Shown here in pieces: positions 33,978-41,789 of a stretch of 64,000 bases of DNA (within the stretch, counting starts at the first letter, position 1; each line of letters opens with the position of its first letter). The stretch is taken from contig NZ_CP040932.1 of the NCBI RefSeq assembly GCF_006351965.1, forward strand, positions 3,410,001 to 3,474,000, written 5' to 3'. A model generated the notes under the pieces. That model did not search any database. It had not been told where the DNA came from and worked only from the letters and a program-made list of their open reading frames with translations. Source of the DNA: Oceanicola sp. D3 (GTDB lineage: Bacteria; Pseudomonadota; Alphaproteobacteria; Rhodobacterales; Rhodobacteraceae). Made by a program: the position numbers and the translations under genes.

Positions 33978-34703
33978 ATGACAGATGATATCTCGCAATT
34001 CTCGATCGCTCCGCAAAAGCCCACCCGCGAGCGGCCCTTGCTTGGCGCCACCGTGCTGGTTGTGGAAGACAGCCGCTTTGCCTCCGAGGCGGTGCGCCTG
34101 CTGTGTCTGCGCTCCGGCGCCCGGATCCGGCGGGCCGATACGCTGGCCTCTGCCCACAGGCACCTGAAGGTCTATCGGCCAACGGCGGTGATCGTCGATC
34201 TCGGCCTGCCCGATGGCTCGGGGCTGGAGCTCATCCGCGATCTGCACCAGTCCGACACCCGCGTGCCGGTGCTCCTCGCCACCTCGGGCGACCCGGTGAG
34301 CGAAGATATTGCCATGGAGGCCGGGGCAGATGGCTTTATCCAGAAGCCCATCACCAGCCTTGCCGCCTTCCAGCAAGCCATTCTCGCACGGCTCCCTGAA
34401 GAGGAGCAGCCGATGGGCCCACGTGCGGTTTCCGCCGATGTGATTTCGCCCGATCCACTGGCCCTGCGCGATGACCTCGCCCATGTGGCCGATGTGCTCT
34501 CCACCGGCGAAGATGATCCGGGGATGCTCGATTACGTCGCCCAGTTTCTTGGCTCCGTGGCCCAATGCGCCTCCGATGCGCCGCTGGCCGAGGCCGCAGC
34601 CGGGCTGGCAGATGCCCGCGCCGCCGGCGAGGGCGGCGGCAGCGAGGCGGCAGCCATTTCCAAGCTTGTCGCCCACCGGCTGGAGGGCACGGTCGCCTTG
34701 TAG
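33978..34703 (+). CDS. response regulator with C-terminal extension, no known output domain
   Basis: About 241 residues. Receiver domain at about 22-140: acidic pocket VVEDSRF, phosphoacceptor Asp in AVIVDLGLPDGSGLELIRDL, Thr/Ser in LLATSGD and Lys in FIQKPITS. The remaining 100 residues are helical and Ala-rich (LAHVADVLSTGEDDPGMLDYVAQFLGSVAQ) and could bind a partner protein, but no DNA-binding or enzyme domain is visible. GAGGGAGG precedes the ATG. No kinase gene adjacent. Confidence 0.85.
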   Translation: MTDDISQFSIAPQKPTRERPLLGATVLVVEDSRFASEAVRLLCLRSGARIRRADTLASAHRHLKVYRPTAVIVDLGLPDGSGLELIRDLHQSDTRVPVLLATSGDPVSEDIAMEAGADGFIQKPITSLAAFQQAILARLPEEEQPMGPRAVSADVISPDPLALRDDLAHVADVLSTGEDDPGMLDYVAQFLGSVAQCASDAPLAEAAAGLADARAAGEGGGSEAAAISKLVAHRLEGTVAL

Positions 34704-34806
34704 AACCGCTGCGCCTGCGGGCTGCTACGCGCGGCTCAGGTTTCGGATGCCTCCGCTCGCGCAGGGCGTGGCGGCCTTTGGGTGAAACGGCAAGCCGCAG
34801 CGTCTG

Positions 34807-35529
34807 TCAGCCGGGCTGGAGCGCCGGGTCTGAGGCGGCGCGCACGAGCCGTGTCAGGTCACCCAACCGCTCCATCTGGCGGCCCGCCGCGTCAAAATTC
34901 TCGGGCCGCAACCATGCGCGGTGAGCTTCCCGCAAAGCGGGCCATTCCTTGTCGATCGCGGCAAACCACGCGGTGTCACGGTTGCGCCCCTTCACCACCT
35001 GCGCCTGCCGAAAAACGCCCTCATAGCTCAGGCCCAGCCGCTCGGCGGCGCGGCGCGAGGGCATGTTTAGCGCGTTGCACTTCCATTCAAACCGCCGATA
35101 CCCCGCCTCGAAGGCCCATTCGATCAGCAGGCAAAACGCCTCTGTCGCCGCGCGGGTGCGTTGCAGCTCGGGCGAAAGCGCAATGTAGCCCAGTTCGATG
35201 GAGCCCGCCTCCGGCGTAATCCGCAGCAACGCGCAGGTGCCGCCCCATTGCCCGGTATCGCGGTTCTGAATGGCAAAATGCAGCGGGTCGAGGCCCGCCT
35301 CTGCCTCCCGTGCCCAACGGTGATACTGCGCCGCCGAGTGAAACGGGCCAACCGGCATGTAATCCCAGAGCGCATCATGGCCCGAGAAGGCACGAAAGAG
35401 CGTGGCGGCATGGGTGTCGGCGCTAAGACGTTCGAGCCTCGCCCAGCGCCCCTCCAGCGCAGCCATCGCGGGCGGCTCCGGTGGCACCCAGCCCGTCAGC
35501 TCTTCGCCCAATGGCCCCGCGTCCCCCAT
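34807..35529 (-). CDS. GNAT family N-acetyltransferase (RimJ/RimL type)
   Basis: 240 residues. Pattern of the RimL-like group: RLERLSADTHAATLFRAFSG, LWDYMPVGPF, GSIELGYIALSPELQRTRAATEAFCLLIEWAFE, YRRFEWKCNALNMPSRRAAERLGLSYEG, with the acetyl-CoA loop at QRTRAATEA. Acetylates an amine on a protein or small molecule; target unknown. GAGGTAAACGG lies before the ATG. Confidence 0.9.
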   Translation of the reverse strand: MGDAGPLGEELTGWVPPEPPAMAALEGRWARLERLSADTHAATLFRAFSGHDALWDYMPVGPFHSAAQYHRWAREAEAGLDPLHFAIQNRDTGQWGGTCALLRITPEAGSIELGYIALSPELQRTRAATEAFCLLIEWAFEAGYRRFEWKCNALNMPSRRAAERLGLSYEGVFRQAQVVKGRNRDTAWFAAIDKEWPALREAHRAWLRPENFDAAGRQMERLGDLTRLVRAASDPALQPG

Positions 35530-35690
35530 CCGTTTACCTCATGTCAACCTTGATGCTGTCCTATCGGCCCATGTGAGAGAGGAAAACCCGCAAAATGGCC
35601 CGCGCTCTCCATCCCGCTGCCGCATTTCGCCGTCAGCTTTGCGGGTAGAGCGGCAGAAGGCGGCCCAATGTGGCGCGAAGGAGCAAGCCT

Positions 35691-35879
35691 ATGAAACGCA
35701 TCGCAAATGCATTCTGGTCGGAAGACGAGGGCAACGCCACCATCGACTGGGTCGTGCTCATGGCCGGCGTGGTGTCACTCGGCTTTGCCGTGGCCGCCAC
35801 CCTGGCCACGGGCACCAAGACCGTCACCGCCGATGCGGCCGAAGAGATCAACACAATCGAGCTCTCCGGCGGGGTCTGA
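35691..35879 (+). CDS. small Flp-pilin-like peptide
   Basis: 62 residues. The pattern FWSEDEGNATIDWVVLMAGVVSLGFAVAATLA resembles Flp/TadE-type prepilins: a short polar leader with Glu at the +5-like place and a hydrophobic helix of about 20 residues. The usual Flp motif (G/A-x-EY) is replaced by ATIDW, so this is a distant relative. AGGAG stands before ATG 35691. No tad genes are in the window. Confidence 0.68.
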   Translation: MKRIANAFWSEDEGNATIDWVVLMAGVVSLGFAVAATLATGTKTVTADAAEEINTIELSGGV

Positions 35880-35905
35880 GCCCCCGCCCACGCTCACGCT
35901 CACGC

Positions 35906-37120
35906 TCAAAGCACGATACCCGGCGCACCGCTGAAATCGAGCCCCGGAAAGACCTGCCCTGAAAGCACATCATCCGGCATCCCGAAGAGGCCCTGCATCG
36001 CCCGCGCCGCATAGGCGCGCACGTCTTCAGTGGGCATCAGATCCCGGCGGGCATACAGATCTGCCTCCGCCAACCCGGGCCAGCGGCCATAAACCTTGCC
36101 ACCCTTCATCGCCCCGCCCGCCATCAGCATCAGCCCGCCGGTGCCATGGTCGGTGCCGCCTGTGCCATTCTCACGCACGGTGCGGCCAAACTCCGTCATC
36201 GCGATGATGCCGGTCTTGCCCCAGAGCGGCCCGAGCCCTGCACGCATCAGCGAAATCACATCCGAGAGTTGCTCAAGCGCCTTTGGCAGGTTGCGGGCCT
36301 GCGCATGATGCGTGTCCCATCCGCCCAGCGAGAAAGCGGCAATCCGGGTGTCCGCCCGCAGGCGCTGCACCGCAAACTCGGCCATCTGCATATGCGCGCC
36401 CTTCGCGCCAGTGGCCTCCATCATGGCCGCCATTTCGCCGCCGTCGTCATCGTCGCCCGCAGCTTCCGCCGCGGCGATATCTTCTGACAGGGCCAACGCC
36501 TCCAGCACCGCGGCGCGATAGGTCGGGTGCTCTTCATAGACCATCTCGATCAACCGCCGCGCCTGCGGCGAAAGCTCCAGCCGGGTGCCGGGCGACCAGT
36601 TGGCAGCGGGGGCCGCGCCCGAGAGCAACAGCAGATCTTCGCGCCCAATGGCATAGGCCGTGTCCGCCTCAACGCCCGGCACCGCCTGCAGCATGCGGTT
36701 CAGCCAGCCGTCACGCGCAGCCCCGGTGGCCACGTCAAAGCCAGTGCCCGCCTCCAGCAAATCCTGCCCGTCAAAATGGCTGCGCTTGTCGCGATACGGG
36801 GTCGAGACGGCATGGGCAAAGCCCAGCTCGCCCGCCTCCCACAGCGGATGCAACGGGGCGAGCGCCGGATGCAGGGTGAAAAACCCGTCAAGCGGCAGCC
36901 CATCGCCCGCCGCCAAGCTGGGCCGCGCGCCGGCAAAATGCGCATCACCCACCGGGCGCACCACATCAAGCCCATCCATCGCGCCGCGCAGCACCAGCAC
37001 CACCAGCCGGTTTTCCCAAGGGGCGGCGGCGAAGGCCATCGAGGTCAGCAGCGGCGAGGCCGCCGCCGAGCAGCCCGCAGTGGCCAAAAAGTTGCGCCGT
37101 GTCAGCAGCAGCCTGCTCAT
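35906..37120 (-). CDS. DUF1501 protein with Tat signal
   Basis: 404 residues. Twin-arginine signal TRRNFLATAG followed by a hydrophobic stretch; body shows LVVLVLRGAMDGLDVV, GFAHAVSTPYRDKRSHFDGQ, FSLGGWDTHHAQARNL and IAMTEFGRTVRENGTGGTDHGTGG, a sulfatase/alkaline phosphatase-like fold with metal-type His/Asp, though function is unknown. Ribosome site GGAGGTGAAGCG overlaps the end of the preceding DUF1800 gene (gap 4 bp), so both are made together. Confidence 0.92.
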   Translation of the reverse strand: MSRLLLTRRNFLATAGCSAAASPLLTSMAFAAAPWENRLVVLVLRGAMDGLDVVRPVGDAHFAGARPSLAAGDGLPLDGFFTLHPALAPLHPLWEAGELGFAHAVSTPYRDKRSHFDGQDLLEAGTGFDVATGAARDGWLNRMLQAVPGVEADTAYAIGREDLLLLSGAAPAANWSPGTRLELSPQARRLIEMVYEEHPTYRAAVLEALALSEDIAAAEAAGDDDDGGEMAAMMEATGAKGAHMQMAEFAVQRLRADTRIAAFSLGGWDTHHAQARNLPKALEQLSDVISLMRAGLGPLWGKTGIIAMTEFGRTVRENGTGGTDHGTGGLMLMAGGAMKGGKVYGRWPGLAEADLYARRDLMPTEDVRAYAARAMQGLFGMPDDVLSGQVFPGLDFSGAPGIVL

Positions 37121-37124
37121 CGCT

Positions 37125-38510
37125 TCACCTCCGTTGAAAGTCCGGTGAGGCAAGGATAATCCCCACCCCCTCGGCTTCCCGCTCCGCCGCCTTGGCAGCA
37201 AACTCCAGCCGCGCACTGGCTTGGCTGCCCAGCGCCGTTTTCACAAACGCGCGCGGGTCAGGCAGCGCCAGCCCCTCCACCTTCCGCACAGACATCGCCC
37301 AGTTGATCCGCACCGCCAGCCCCTGTGGCGTCAGCCAATGCGCACCATCCTCCGCCCAGCCATCCGGCCCGTTTGGGTTTTCCCAAGGCTGGCCCATCAG
37401 CTGCATCGGGCGAACGAGATAGTCGCGCACTCTCTTGGGGTTGAGCCCCGCCACCTGCCGCCCCTCCACGCCCAGCGCCCGCACCGCCGAGGCCAAAAAG
37501 TCGAAAGGTTGCTTGGTCTTGGCCAGCGGCCCCCAGGCATCGGGGTGCTCCAGCATCGCCGCCGTCACCGCGCCCAAATCACCCCCGGTCTCGATGAAGC
37601 GCACCCGCAGCGCCTCCACCAGCCCCTCCGGCGGCGTGTCAGAAACGAAATGCACCGCCAGTTTGCGCGCGATATGCGCCGCCGTATCGGGGTGCGTGGC
37701 AATGTCGTCCAGCGCCGCGTGCACATCCTCCAGCTTGGGCCGCTTGGCCCCATAGCGCTCGCCCAGCACCTCCTCCGCGCCCGGCTCGCCGCGATTGGGC
37801 CGAAAGGCCATGCCCCGGCGCATATCCACCCGCAGCCCGGCCAGCAACTCCGCAAACTCCCGCACATCGCGCTGCGTGTAGCTGCCGCCCACGCCCAGCG
37901 TGTGCAATTCCAGCACTTCCCGCGCGAGGTTTTCGTTCAGCCCGCGCGGCTTGCCCTTCTTCGCCTGACGGACCGCAAAAACCGATCCGGGGCCAACAGA
38001 ATCGTCCTGATCGAGGTAGAGCAGCATCAACGGATGGGTCACAGCGGCCCGCAGCATCTGCGCAAAGGGCGCCGTCACGTTGGGGCGGATCGCATCCTGC
38101 ACGAAATGCTGCACCTGGCGCCGCGCATTCCCCTTGCCCTTTACGGTAAAATGATCGGCCCAAAACCGCGTCAGCCGCTCGCGCAGCGCATCCGGGGCCT
38201 CCACCGCCCGCGCAAAGGTCGCCGCAAGCATCGCCGACTGCGCGTTCCGGTCCTCACGGCGCCATGCCATGATCTTTTTCTGCGCCGTCGGGTCGCCCGC
38301 ACTCTTTGCCTGATTCAGCTCCCACAACAGCTGAAAGCGCTCGTATTGCTCGGCCATCGAGGCAATCGGAAAGGCCGCCGCCATGTCGTCAGGGCCGTTT
38401 AGGGCCGCAATCATCGCCGCCGGGCTCTCAGGCGGGCTGAGGCGCGGCGACAGCCCGTAGCCAAAGCGGATCGCGGCAATCTCCGGGCTGAAACTCAAGG
38501 CAGGCTCCAT
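37125..38510 (-). CDS. DUF1800 family protein
   Basis: 461 residues. Conserved blocks: AAIRFGYGLSPRLSPPE, LTRFWADHFTVKGKG, HPLMLLYLDQDDSVG, GLNENLAREVLELHTLGVGGSYTQRDVREFAELLAGLR and ARKLAVHFVSDTPPEGLV, all signatures of DUF1800. Almost always encoded with a DUF1501 partner, as here (4-bp gap). Both are thought to act in the periplasm but no signal peptide is visible in this one; export might rely on the Tat partner (inference). Function unknown. Confidence 0.92.
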   Translation of the reverse strand: MEPALSFSPEIAAIRFGYGLSPRLSPPESPAAMIAALNGPDDMAAAFPIASMAEQYERFQLLWELNQAKSAGDPTAQKKIMAWRREDRNAQSAMLAATFARAVEAPDALRERLTRFWADHFTVKGKGNARRQVQHFVQDAIRPNVTAPFAQMLRAAVTHPLMLLYLDQDDSVGPGSVFAVRQAKKGKPRGLNENLAREVLELHTLGVGGSYTQRDVREFAELLAGLRVDMRRGMAFRPNRGEPGAEEVLGERYGAKRPKLEDVHAALDDIATHPDTAAHIARKLAVHFVSDTPPEGLVEALRVRFIETGGDLGAVTAAMLEHPDAWGPLAKTKQPFDFLASAVRALGVEGRQVAGLNPKRVRDYLVRPMQLMGQPWENPNGPDGWAEDGAHWLTPQGLAVRINWAMSVRKVEGLALPDPRAFVKTALGSQASARLEFAAKAAEREAEGVGIILASPDFQRR

Positions 38511-38698
38511 CGTTCGGGCAATGTGCAAAGGGTAATACGCAAAGCGCCCCCGCTTCCGTCGAAGATAGGCCATGCCAGCCCGCTTCGCACCCCCTTCGGC
38601 CCTCACGCTTTCGCGCGGCCCCGGCCCCTTGGCCGGAACCCGCCACCCCCCGCGCGCGTTGCTCAGGCAATCTCTTCACATCACCCGGAGCCACGCCG

Positions 38699-39175
38699 AT
38701 GCCAGACATCTACGACGCCATCAAAGCCGACCATGACCGCCACCGCACCCTGCTCAACACCCTCGCCGACACCTCGGGCGACAGCGAAGCTCGCCGCGCC
38801 GCGTGGCAGGAGTTTTATCACGACGTTAAGGCCCATGCCGCCGCCGAAGAAGAAACCTTCTACTCCAAGCTGATCACCCAGACCTGGGGCCAAGAGCACG
38901 CCCGCCATTCCGTGCACGAGCATCAGGAGCTCGACGACATCATGGAAGAACTCAACGAAATGGATATGTCCTCCCCCGGCTGGATCACCCGCTTCAAAAC
39001 CCTGAAGCACGACTACGAGCACCACATCGACGAGGAAGAAAACGAGATCTTTGAGCGCGCCCGAGAGGTGATCCCCGAAAGCGAGATCAAGGGCTATGGC
39101 GAGCGTTTCGAGGCCCGAAAGGAAAAGGAAGCCGGGTTGATCGAAGAGAAAAAGGAAGACGCGCTGGAGGAATAG
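38699..39175 (+). CDS. hemerythrin domain protein
   Basis: 158 residues. Four-helix bundle with His/Glu ligand pattern: IKADHDRHRTLL, AHAAAEEETFY, SVHEHQELDDIMEELNEMD and LKHDYEHHIDEEENEIFE, fitting a di-iron hemerythrin site. Ends in a Lys/Glu-rich tail (RKEKEAGLIEEKKEDALEE). Such proteins sense or store oxygen, iron or nitric oxide. It stands alone, convergent with a secreted His-rich protein gene. Confidence 0.9.
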   Translation: MPDIYDAIKADHDRHRTLLNTLADTSGDSEARRAAWQEFYHDVKAHAAAEEETFYSKLITQTWGQEHARHSVHEHQELDDIMEELNEMDMSSPGWITRFKTLKHDYEHHIDEEENEIFERAREVIPESEIKGYGERFEARKEKEAGLIEEKKEDALEE

Positions 39176-39220
39176 GCTGGGCGATCTGACCACCGCCTCG
39201 CCAAATGCGAGCGTCTTGCT

Positions 39221-39781
39221 TCAGCGCTCCATCATCATCTCGTGCACGGCCTGCATGCCGCTCTCGGCCATCCGGCTGACTTCTCCTGCATGAACATGCA
39301 AGGCCTCCACCACCTCCGGGTCGGTGGAGGTTTGCGTCACCACGATGCCCTCCTCCGTCACCTCAACGTCGCTCTCGATCGCGCCTGTCCGCGCGAAAAA
39401 GATGTCGAGCGTCGGCGACTGGATGAATATTTTCGGGTCGCGGCCCTGACCCACCCGGTCGATCATGCCGACGACGTGGCTCACCAGCGCGTCCATCACC
39501 TCCGTGTCGGAAGACCGGGTGACGGTGCGGATCCCGTCCGGCAGCAGCTCTACCTCGCGCGAGAACGTGTCGAAGTTGCGAAACATCACCGCCAGCTCCG
39601 CGCTCTCCGCCTCGGTGGCATCCTCGCCCCGCAGCCCCGGCATGTTGACCTCGTCATGCCCCATGCCATCCGCCCCGTGGCCATGTCCGTGCATCCCGCC
39701 GCCATGCATCTGCGCCAGCGCCAGGCCAGCCGTGCCCAAGGCCAGTGTCCCCGCGAAAATCCAAACCGCAACCCGTGCCAT
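39221..39781 (-). CDS. secreted His/Met/Gly-rich protein, unknown function
   Basis: 186 residues. Sec signal MARVAVWIFAGTLALGTAGLALA, then a His/Gly/Met-rich stretch MHGGGMHGHGHGADGMGHDE (20 residues) that could bind copper or another metal in the periplasm. The rest is acidic and resembles no family I can name; it holds no cysteines. GAGGAGA precedes the ATG. Metal binding is inferred from composition only. Confidence 0.78.
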   Translation of the reverse strand: MARVAVWIFAGTLALGTAGLALAQMHGGGMHGHGHGADGMGHDEVNMPGLRGEDATEAESAELAVMFRNFDTFSREVELLPDGIRTVTRSSDTEVMDALVSHVVGMIDRVGQGRDPKIFIQSPTLDIFFARTGAIESDVEVTEEGIVVTQTSTDPEVVEALHVHAGEVSRMAESGMQAVHEMMMER

Positions 39782-39872
39782 GCTGTCTCTCCTCAGCCCC
39801 CGTGTGGGGAGAGCCTAGCCGAAAACACATTCAATATCACGCATGAATATACGGGCACCTCTGCGCCAAATC

Positions 39873-39897
39873 GCCCCGGAGCTTGCGGCTCCGGGGC
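39873..39897. terminator. hairpin after the small cationic peptide gene
   Basis: A perfect 10-bp stem GCCCCGGAGC/GCTCCGGGGC with a 5-base loop, 10 bp after the peptide stop on the minus strand. The T-run is short (GATTTGG), so termination may be partial; it could also serve the opposite strand. Confidence 0.6.
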
Positions 39898-39907
39898 GCT
39901 CTTGGTG

Positions 39908-39982
39908 TCAGGCCCGGCGGCGCTTGCGCAAAAGCTTCTGCGCAAGCTTCCAAACGGCCCAGTATTTGAAGAGTTTCTTCAT
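39908..39982 (-). CDS. 24-residue cationic amphipathic peptide
   Basis: Reads MKKLFKYWAVWKLAQKLLRK then RRRA and a stop. Nine or so basic residues, two Trp and no acidic residue; on a helical wheel the hydrophobic side is clean. A strong GGAGG site lies 9 bp before the ATG and a hairpin follows the stop, so it looks like a real short gene rather than noise. It may be a membrane-binding or RNA-binding peptide; no homologue recognised. Upstream is the AhpD-like gene on the same strand, about 85 bp away. Confidence 0.6.
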   Translation of the reverse strand: MKKLFKYWAVWKLAQKLLRKRRRA

Positions 39983-40067
39983 GGGTCGGTCCTCCGTTTG
40001 CAAGAACAACCCGGCCGCGCCGCAACCGTTCCCGTGGAGGGGGGCGAACGCCGGCCCCTGTAAAAGG

Positions 40068-40637
40068 TCAGGCCGCCTTCGCGCCCTTCTTCTCCCATGC
40101 AAACTGCTGCATCGGTGCGTCCACCGGCGTATCGGCAAGGTGGTTGGTGTAGTTCGACATCACCTTCTGCGCGATGCCCAGCACGATCTCCAGCACCTGC
40201 CGCCTCGTGTAGCCTGCATCGAGGAAGGTCTGCACCTGCGCATCGCTCACCTCGCCGCGCTGGCGCACCATCTCAAGCGTGAAGGTCCGCAGCGCCTCCA
40301 GCCGCTCCGTCGGCAGCGGGGTTTCATCGCGCAGCGCGTCGCTGATCGCGTCATCCACCTTCATCGCCTTGGCAATCCCGGTGTGCGCGGGCACGCAGTA
40401 GTGGCAGGCATGCTCCACGTTGATCGTCTGCCAGACCACGGTGATCTCGTCCTTGTCGAAGCTGGTGTTGTTTTGAAACAGCCCATGCAGCACCTGATAG
40501 CCTTCCATCAGCGCCGGGGCCTCGGCCATCACCTTGTGCAGCCCGGGCAGGCGGCCAAAGGCTTTCTTCGATTTTTCGATCAGCGGCAGGCTCTCTTCGG
40601 GGGCGGTGGTTTCATCGTGCAGGGTGAAATCGGTCAT
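40068..40637 (-). CDS. carboxymuconolactone decarboxylase / AhpD-like protein
   Basis: 189 residues, helical. Contains VEHACHYCVPAHTGIA, the Cys-x2-Cys...His proton-relay motif of AhpD-type peroxidases, and QVLEIVLGIAQKVMSNYTNHL. Probably reduces peroxides or protects against oxidative stress. CAGGAG precedes ATG 40637. Divergent from a TetR gene; two TetR-type palindromes lie in the 148-bp gap, so it is likely the regulated target. Confidence 0.88.
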   Translation of the reverse strand: MTDFTLHDETTAPEESLPLIEKSKKAFGRLPGLHKVMAEAPALMEGYQVLHGLFQNNTSFDKDEITVVWQTINVEHACHYCVPAHTGIAKAMKVDDAISDALRDETPLPTERLEALRTFTLEMVRQRGEVSDAQVQTFLDAGYTRRQVLEIVLGIAQKVMSNYTNHLADTPVDAPMQQFAWEKKGAKAA

Positions 40638-40697
40638 CAAGTGCTCCTGTGGTTGGCGTTACGGGCCACGTGGCCCTTGCCGGAGAACATGGCGCAT

Positions 40698-40713
40698 TTG
40701 AGCGATCACTCAA
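40698..40713. promoter_or_regulatory. TetR-type operator 1
   Basis: TTGAGCGATCACTCAA, inverted TTGAG/CTCAA with a 6-base centre, in the AhpD-like/TetR divergent gap. A second copy lies 25 bp further on. Confidence 0.7.
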
Positions 40714-40722
40714 CACCGCCCT

Positions 40723-40738
40723 TTGAGCAATCACTCAA
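40723..40738. promoter_or_regulatory. TetR-type operator 2
   Basis: TTGAGCAATCACTCAA, 15 of 16 bases identical to operator 1, 25 bp apart centre to centre. Ends 47 bp before the TetR start. Confidence 0.7.
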
Positions 40739-40785
40739 TCGTGAGGCCGGCAGACAAGCCGCCCCACCACCGCTATATTCTGCAC

Positions 40786-41379
40786 ATGACCCGCGCCGCG
40801 CCCTACGACCGTGAAAAAGCCCTCGATGCCGCCCTGACTTTGTTCTGGCGCAAGGGCTTCCACGCGACCTCGCTGAAAGATCTGGAAGCCGCACTGGCCA
40901 TGAAGCCCGGCTCGATCTACGCGGCCTTCACCAGCAAAGAAGCGCTCTTTCGCGAAACGCTCCGGCGCTACAAGGCGCGCAGCGAGGCCACCCTCGCCGC
41001 CCGCGCCGAGGCCGCCGCCTCCCCGTTGGAGGCACTCGCCGCCCACGCCCGCACCACCGGACGGCCCAAAAGTGAGCGCCCGGGCGGCTGTTTGCTAACC
41101 AAAACCGTGCTTGAACTGGCCGAAGACCCCTCAGAAGCCGGAGAAGACGCGCGCCGCTACCTGCTCGACGTGCAAGATCTCTTCTTCGAGCTTTTCGAGC
41201 AGGCCCGCACCTGCGGAGAACTGCCCGCCGGGGCCGACAGCCGCAGGCTTGCGCGCCGCTTTCAGTCCAACATGTTCGGGCTGGCGGTCGAAACCCTGCG
41301 CGGCTCCACGGCAGAAGACCTCGCCGCGCTGGCCGATGACATGGCAGAAGAGGTGCTGCGGCTCAGGCAGCGGCAATAA
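40786..41379 (+). CDS. TetR family transcriptional regulator
   Basis: 197 residues. N-terminal helix-turn-helix: KALDAALTLFWRKGFHATSLKDLEAALAMKPGSIYAAFTSKEALF, the typical TetR recognition region; C-terminal ligand domain of about 140 residues similar to TetR_C_16 or YxaF types (PGGCLLTKTVLELAED). Likely represses the divergent AhpD-like gene and itself through the two palindromes. Ligand unknown. Confidence 0.93.
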   Translation: MTRAAPYDREKALDAALTLFWRKGFHATSLKDLEAALAMKPGSIYAAFTSKEALFRETLRRYKARSEATLAARAEAAASPLEALAAHARTTGRPKSERPGGCLLTKTVLELAEDPSEAGEDARRYLLDVQDLFFELFEQARTCGELPAGADSRRLARRFQSNMFGLAVETLRGSTAEDLAALADDMAEEVLRLRQRQ

Positions 41380-41397
41380 GCGGCAACCGAGCCATTG

Positions 41398-41694
41398 TCA
41401 GGCCGGGTCGACCGGCCCGAAGCGCTCCCAGCTCTCGCCCATCGCCACAATGCAGGCCCGCCCGTCGGTGTAATTCTGCACCATCGTCCAGTCACCCGAC
41501 CGCTCGGCCACCCAGAATTCCACAAAAGTCTCCGGCCCCCGCAGCCCCCGCCCGGCCAAGGTCGCGCCAAAGCGGGTTTCGAGCTTTTCGACAATGCGCG
41601 CGCGATCGTCGCAGAACACATCTGAGGTGGGGCTGCCGGCAGAAGCGGCCATGGGCATGAAAGCCAGAAGGGTGAAGAGCAAAACCCGCTGCAT
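41398..41694 (-). CDS. small secreted protein, unknown function
   Basis: 98 residues with a Sec signal (MQRVLLFTLLAFMPMAASAG). Mature part about 79 residues with two cysteines (VFCDD, RACIVA) likely to form a disulphide. FVEFWVAERSGDWTMVQ is a recurring pattern in small Rhodobacteraceae periplasmic proteins. No function known. Convergent with the TetR gene. Confidence 0.7.
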   Translation of the reverse strand: MQRVLLFTLLAFMPMAASAGSPTSDVFCDDRARIVEKLETRFGATLAGRGLRGPETFVEFWVAERSGDWTMVQNYTDGRACIVAMGESWERFGPVDPA

Positions 41695-41757
41695 GCCCGG
41701 ATCGTAGCACGCCGATCAGAGTGACGTAACAGTTTTATGACGCAGAGCCGCGTCATC

Positions 41758-41785
41758 CGTAGGGTGGGCAATCTGCCCACCACCC
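41758..41785. repeat. dispersed palindromic repeat after the kinase-like gene
   Basis: GTAGGGTGGGCAATCTGCCC then ACCACCC, one base different from 21508-21535. It ends 4 bp from the stop of the minus-strand kinase-like gene. Confidence 0.75.
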
Positions 41786-41789
41786 CCGC

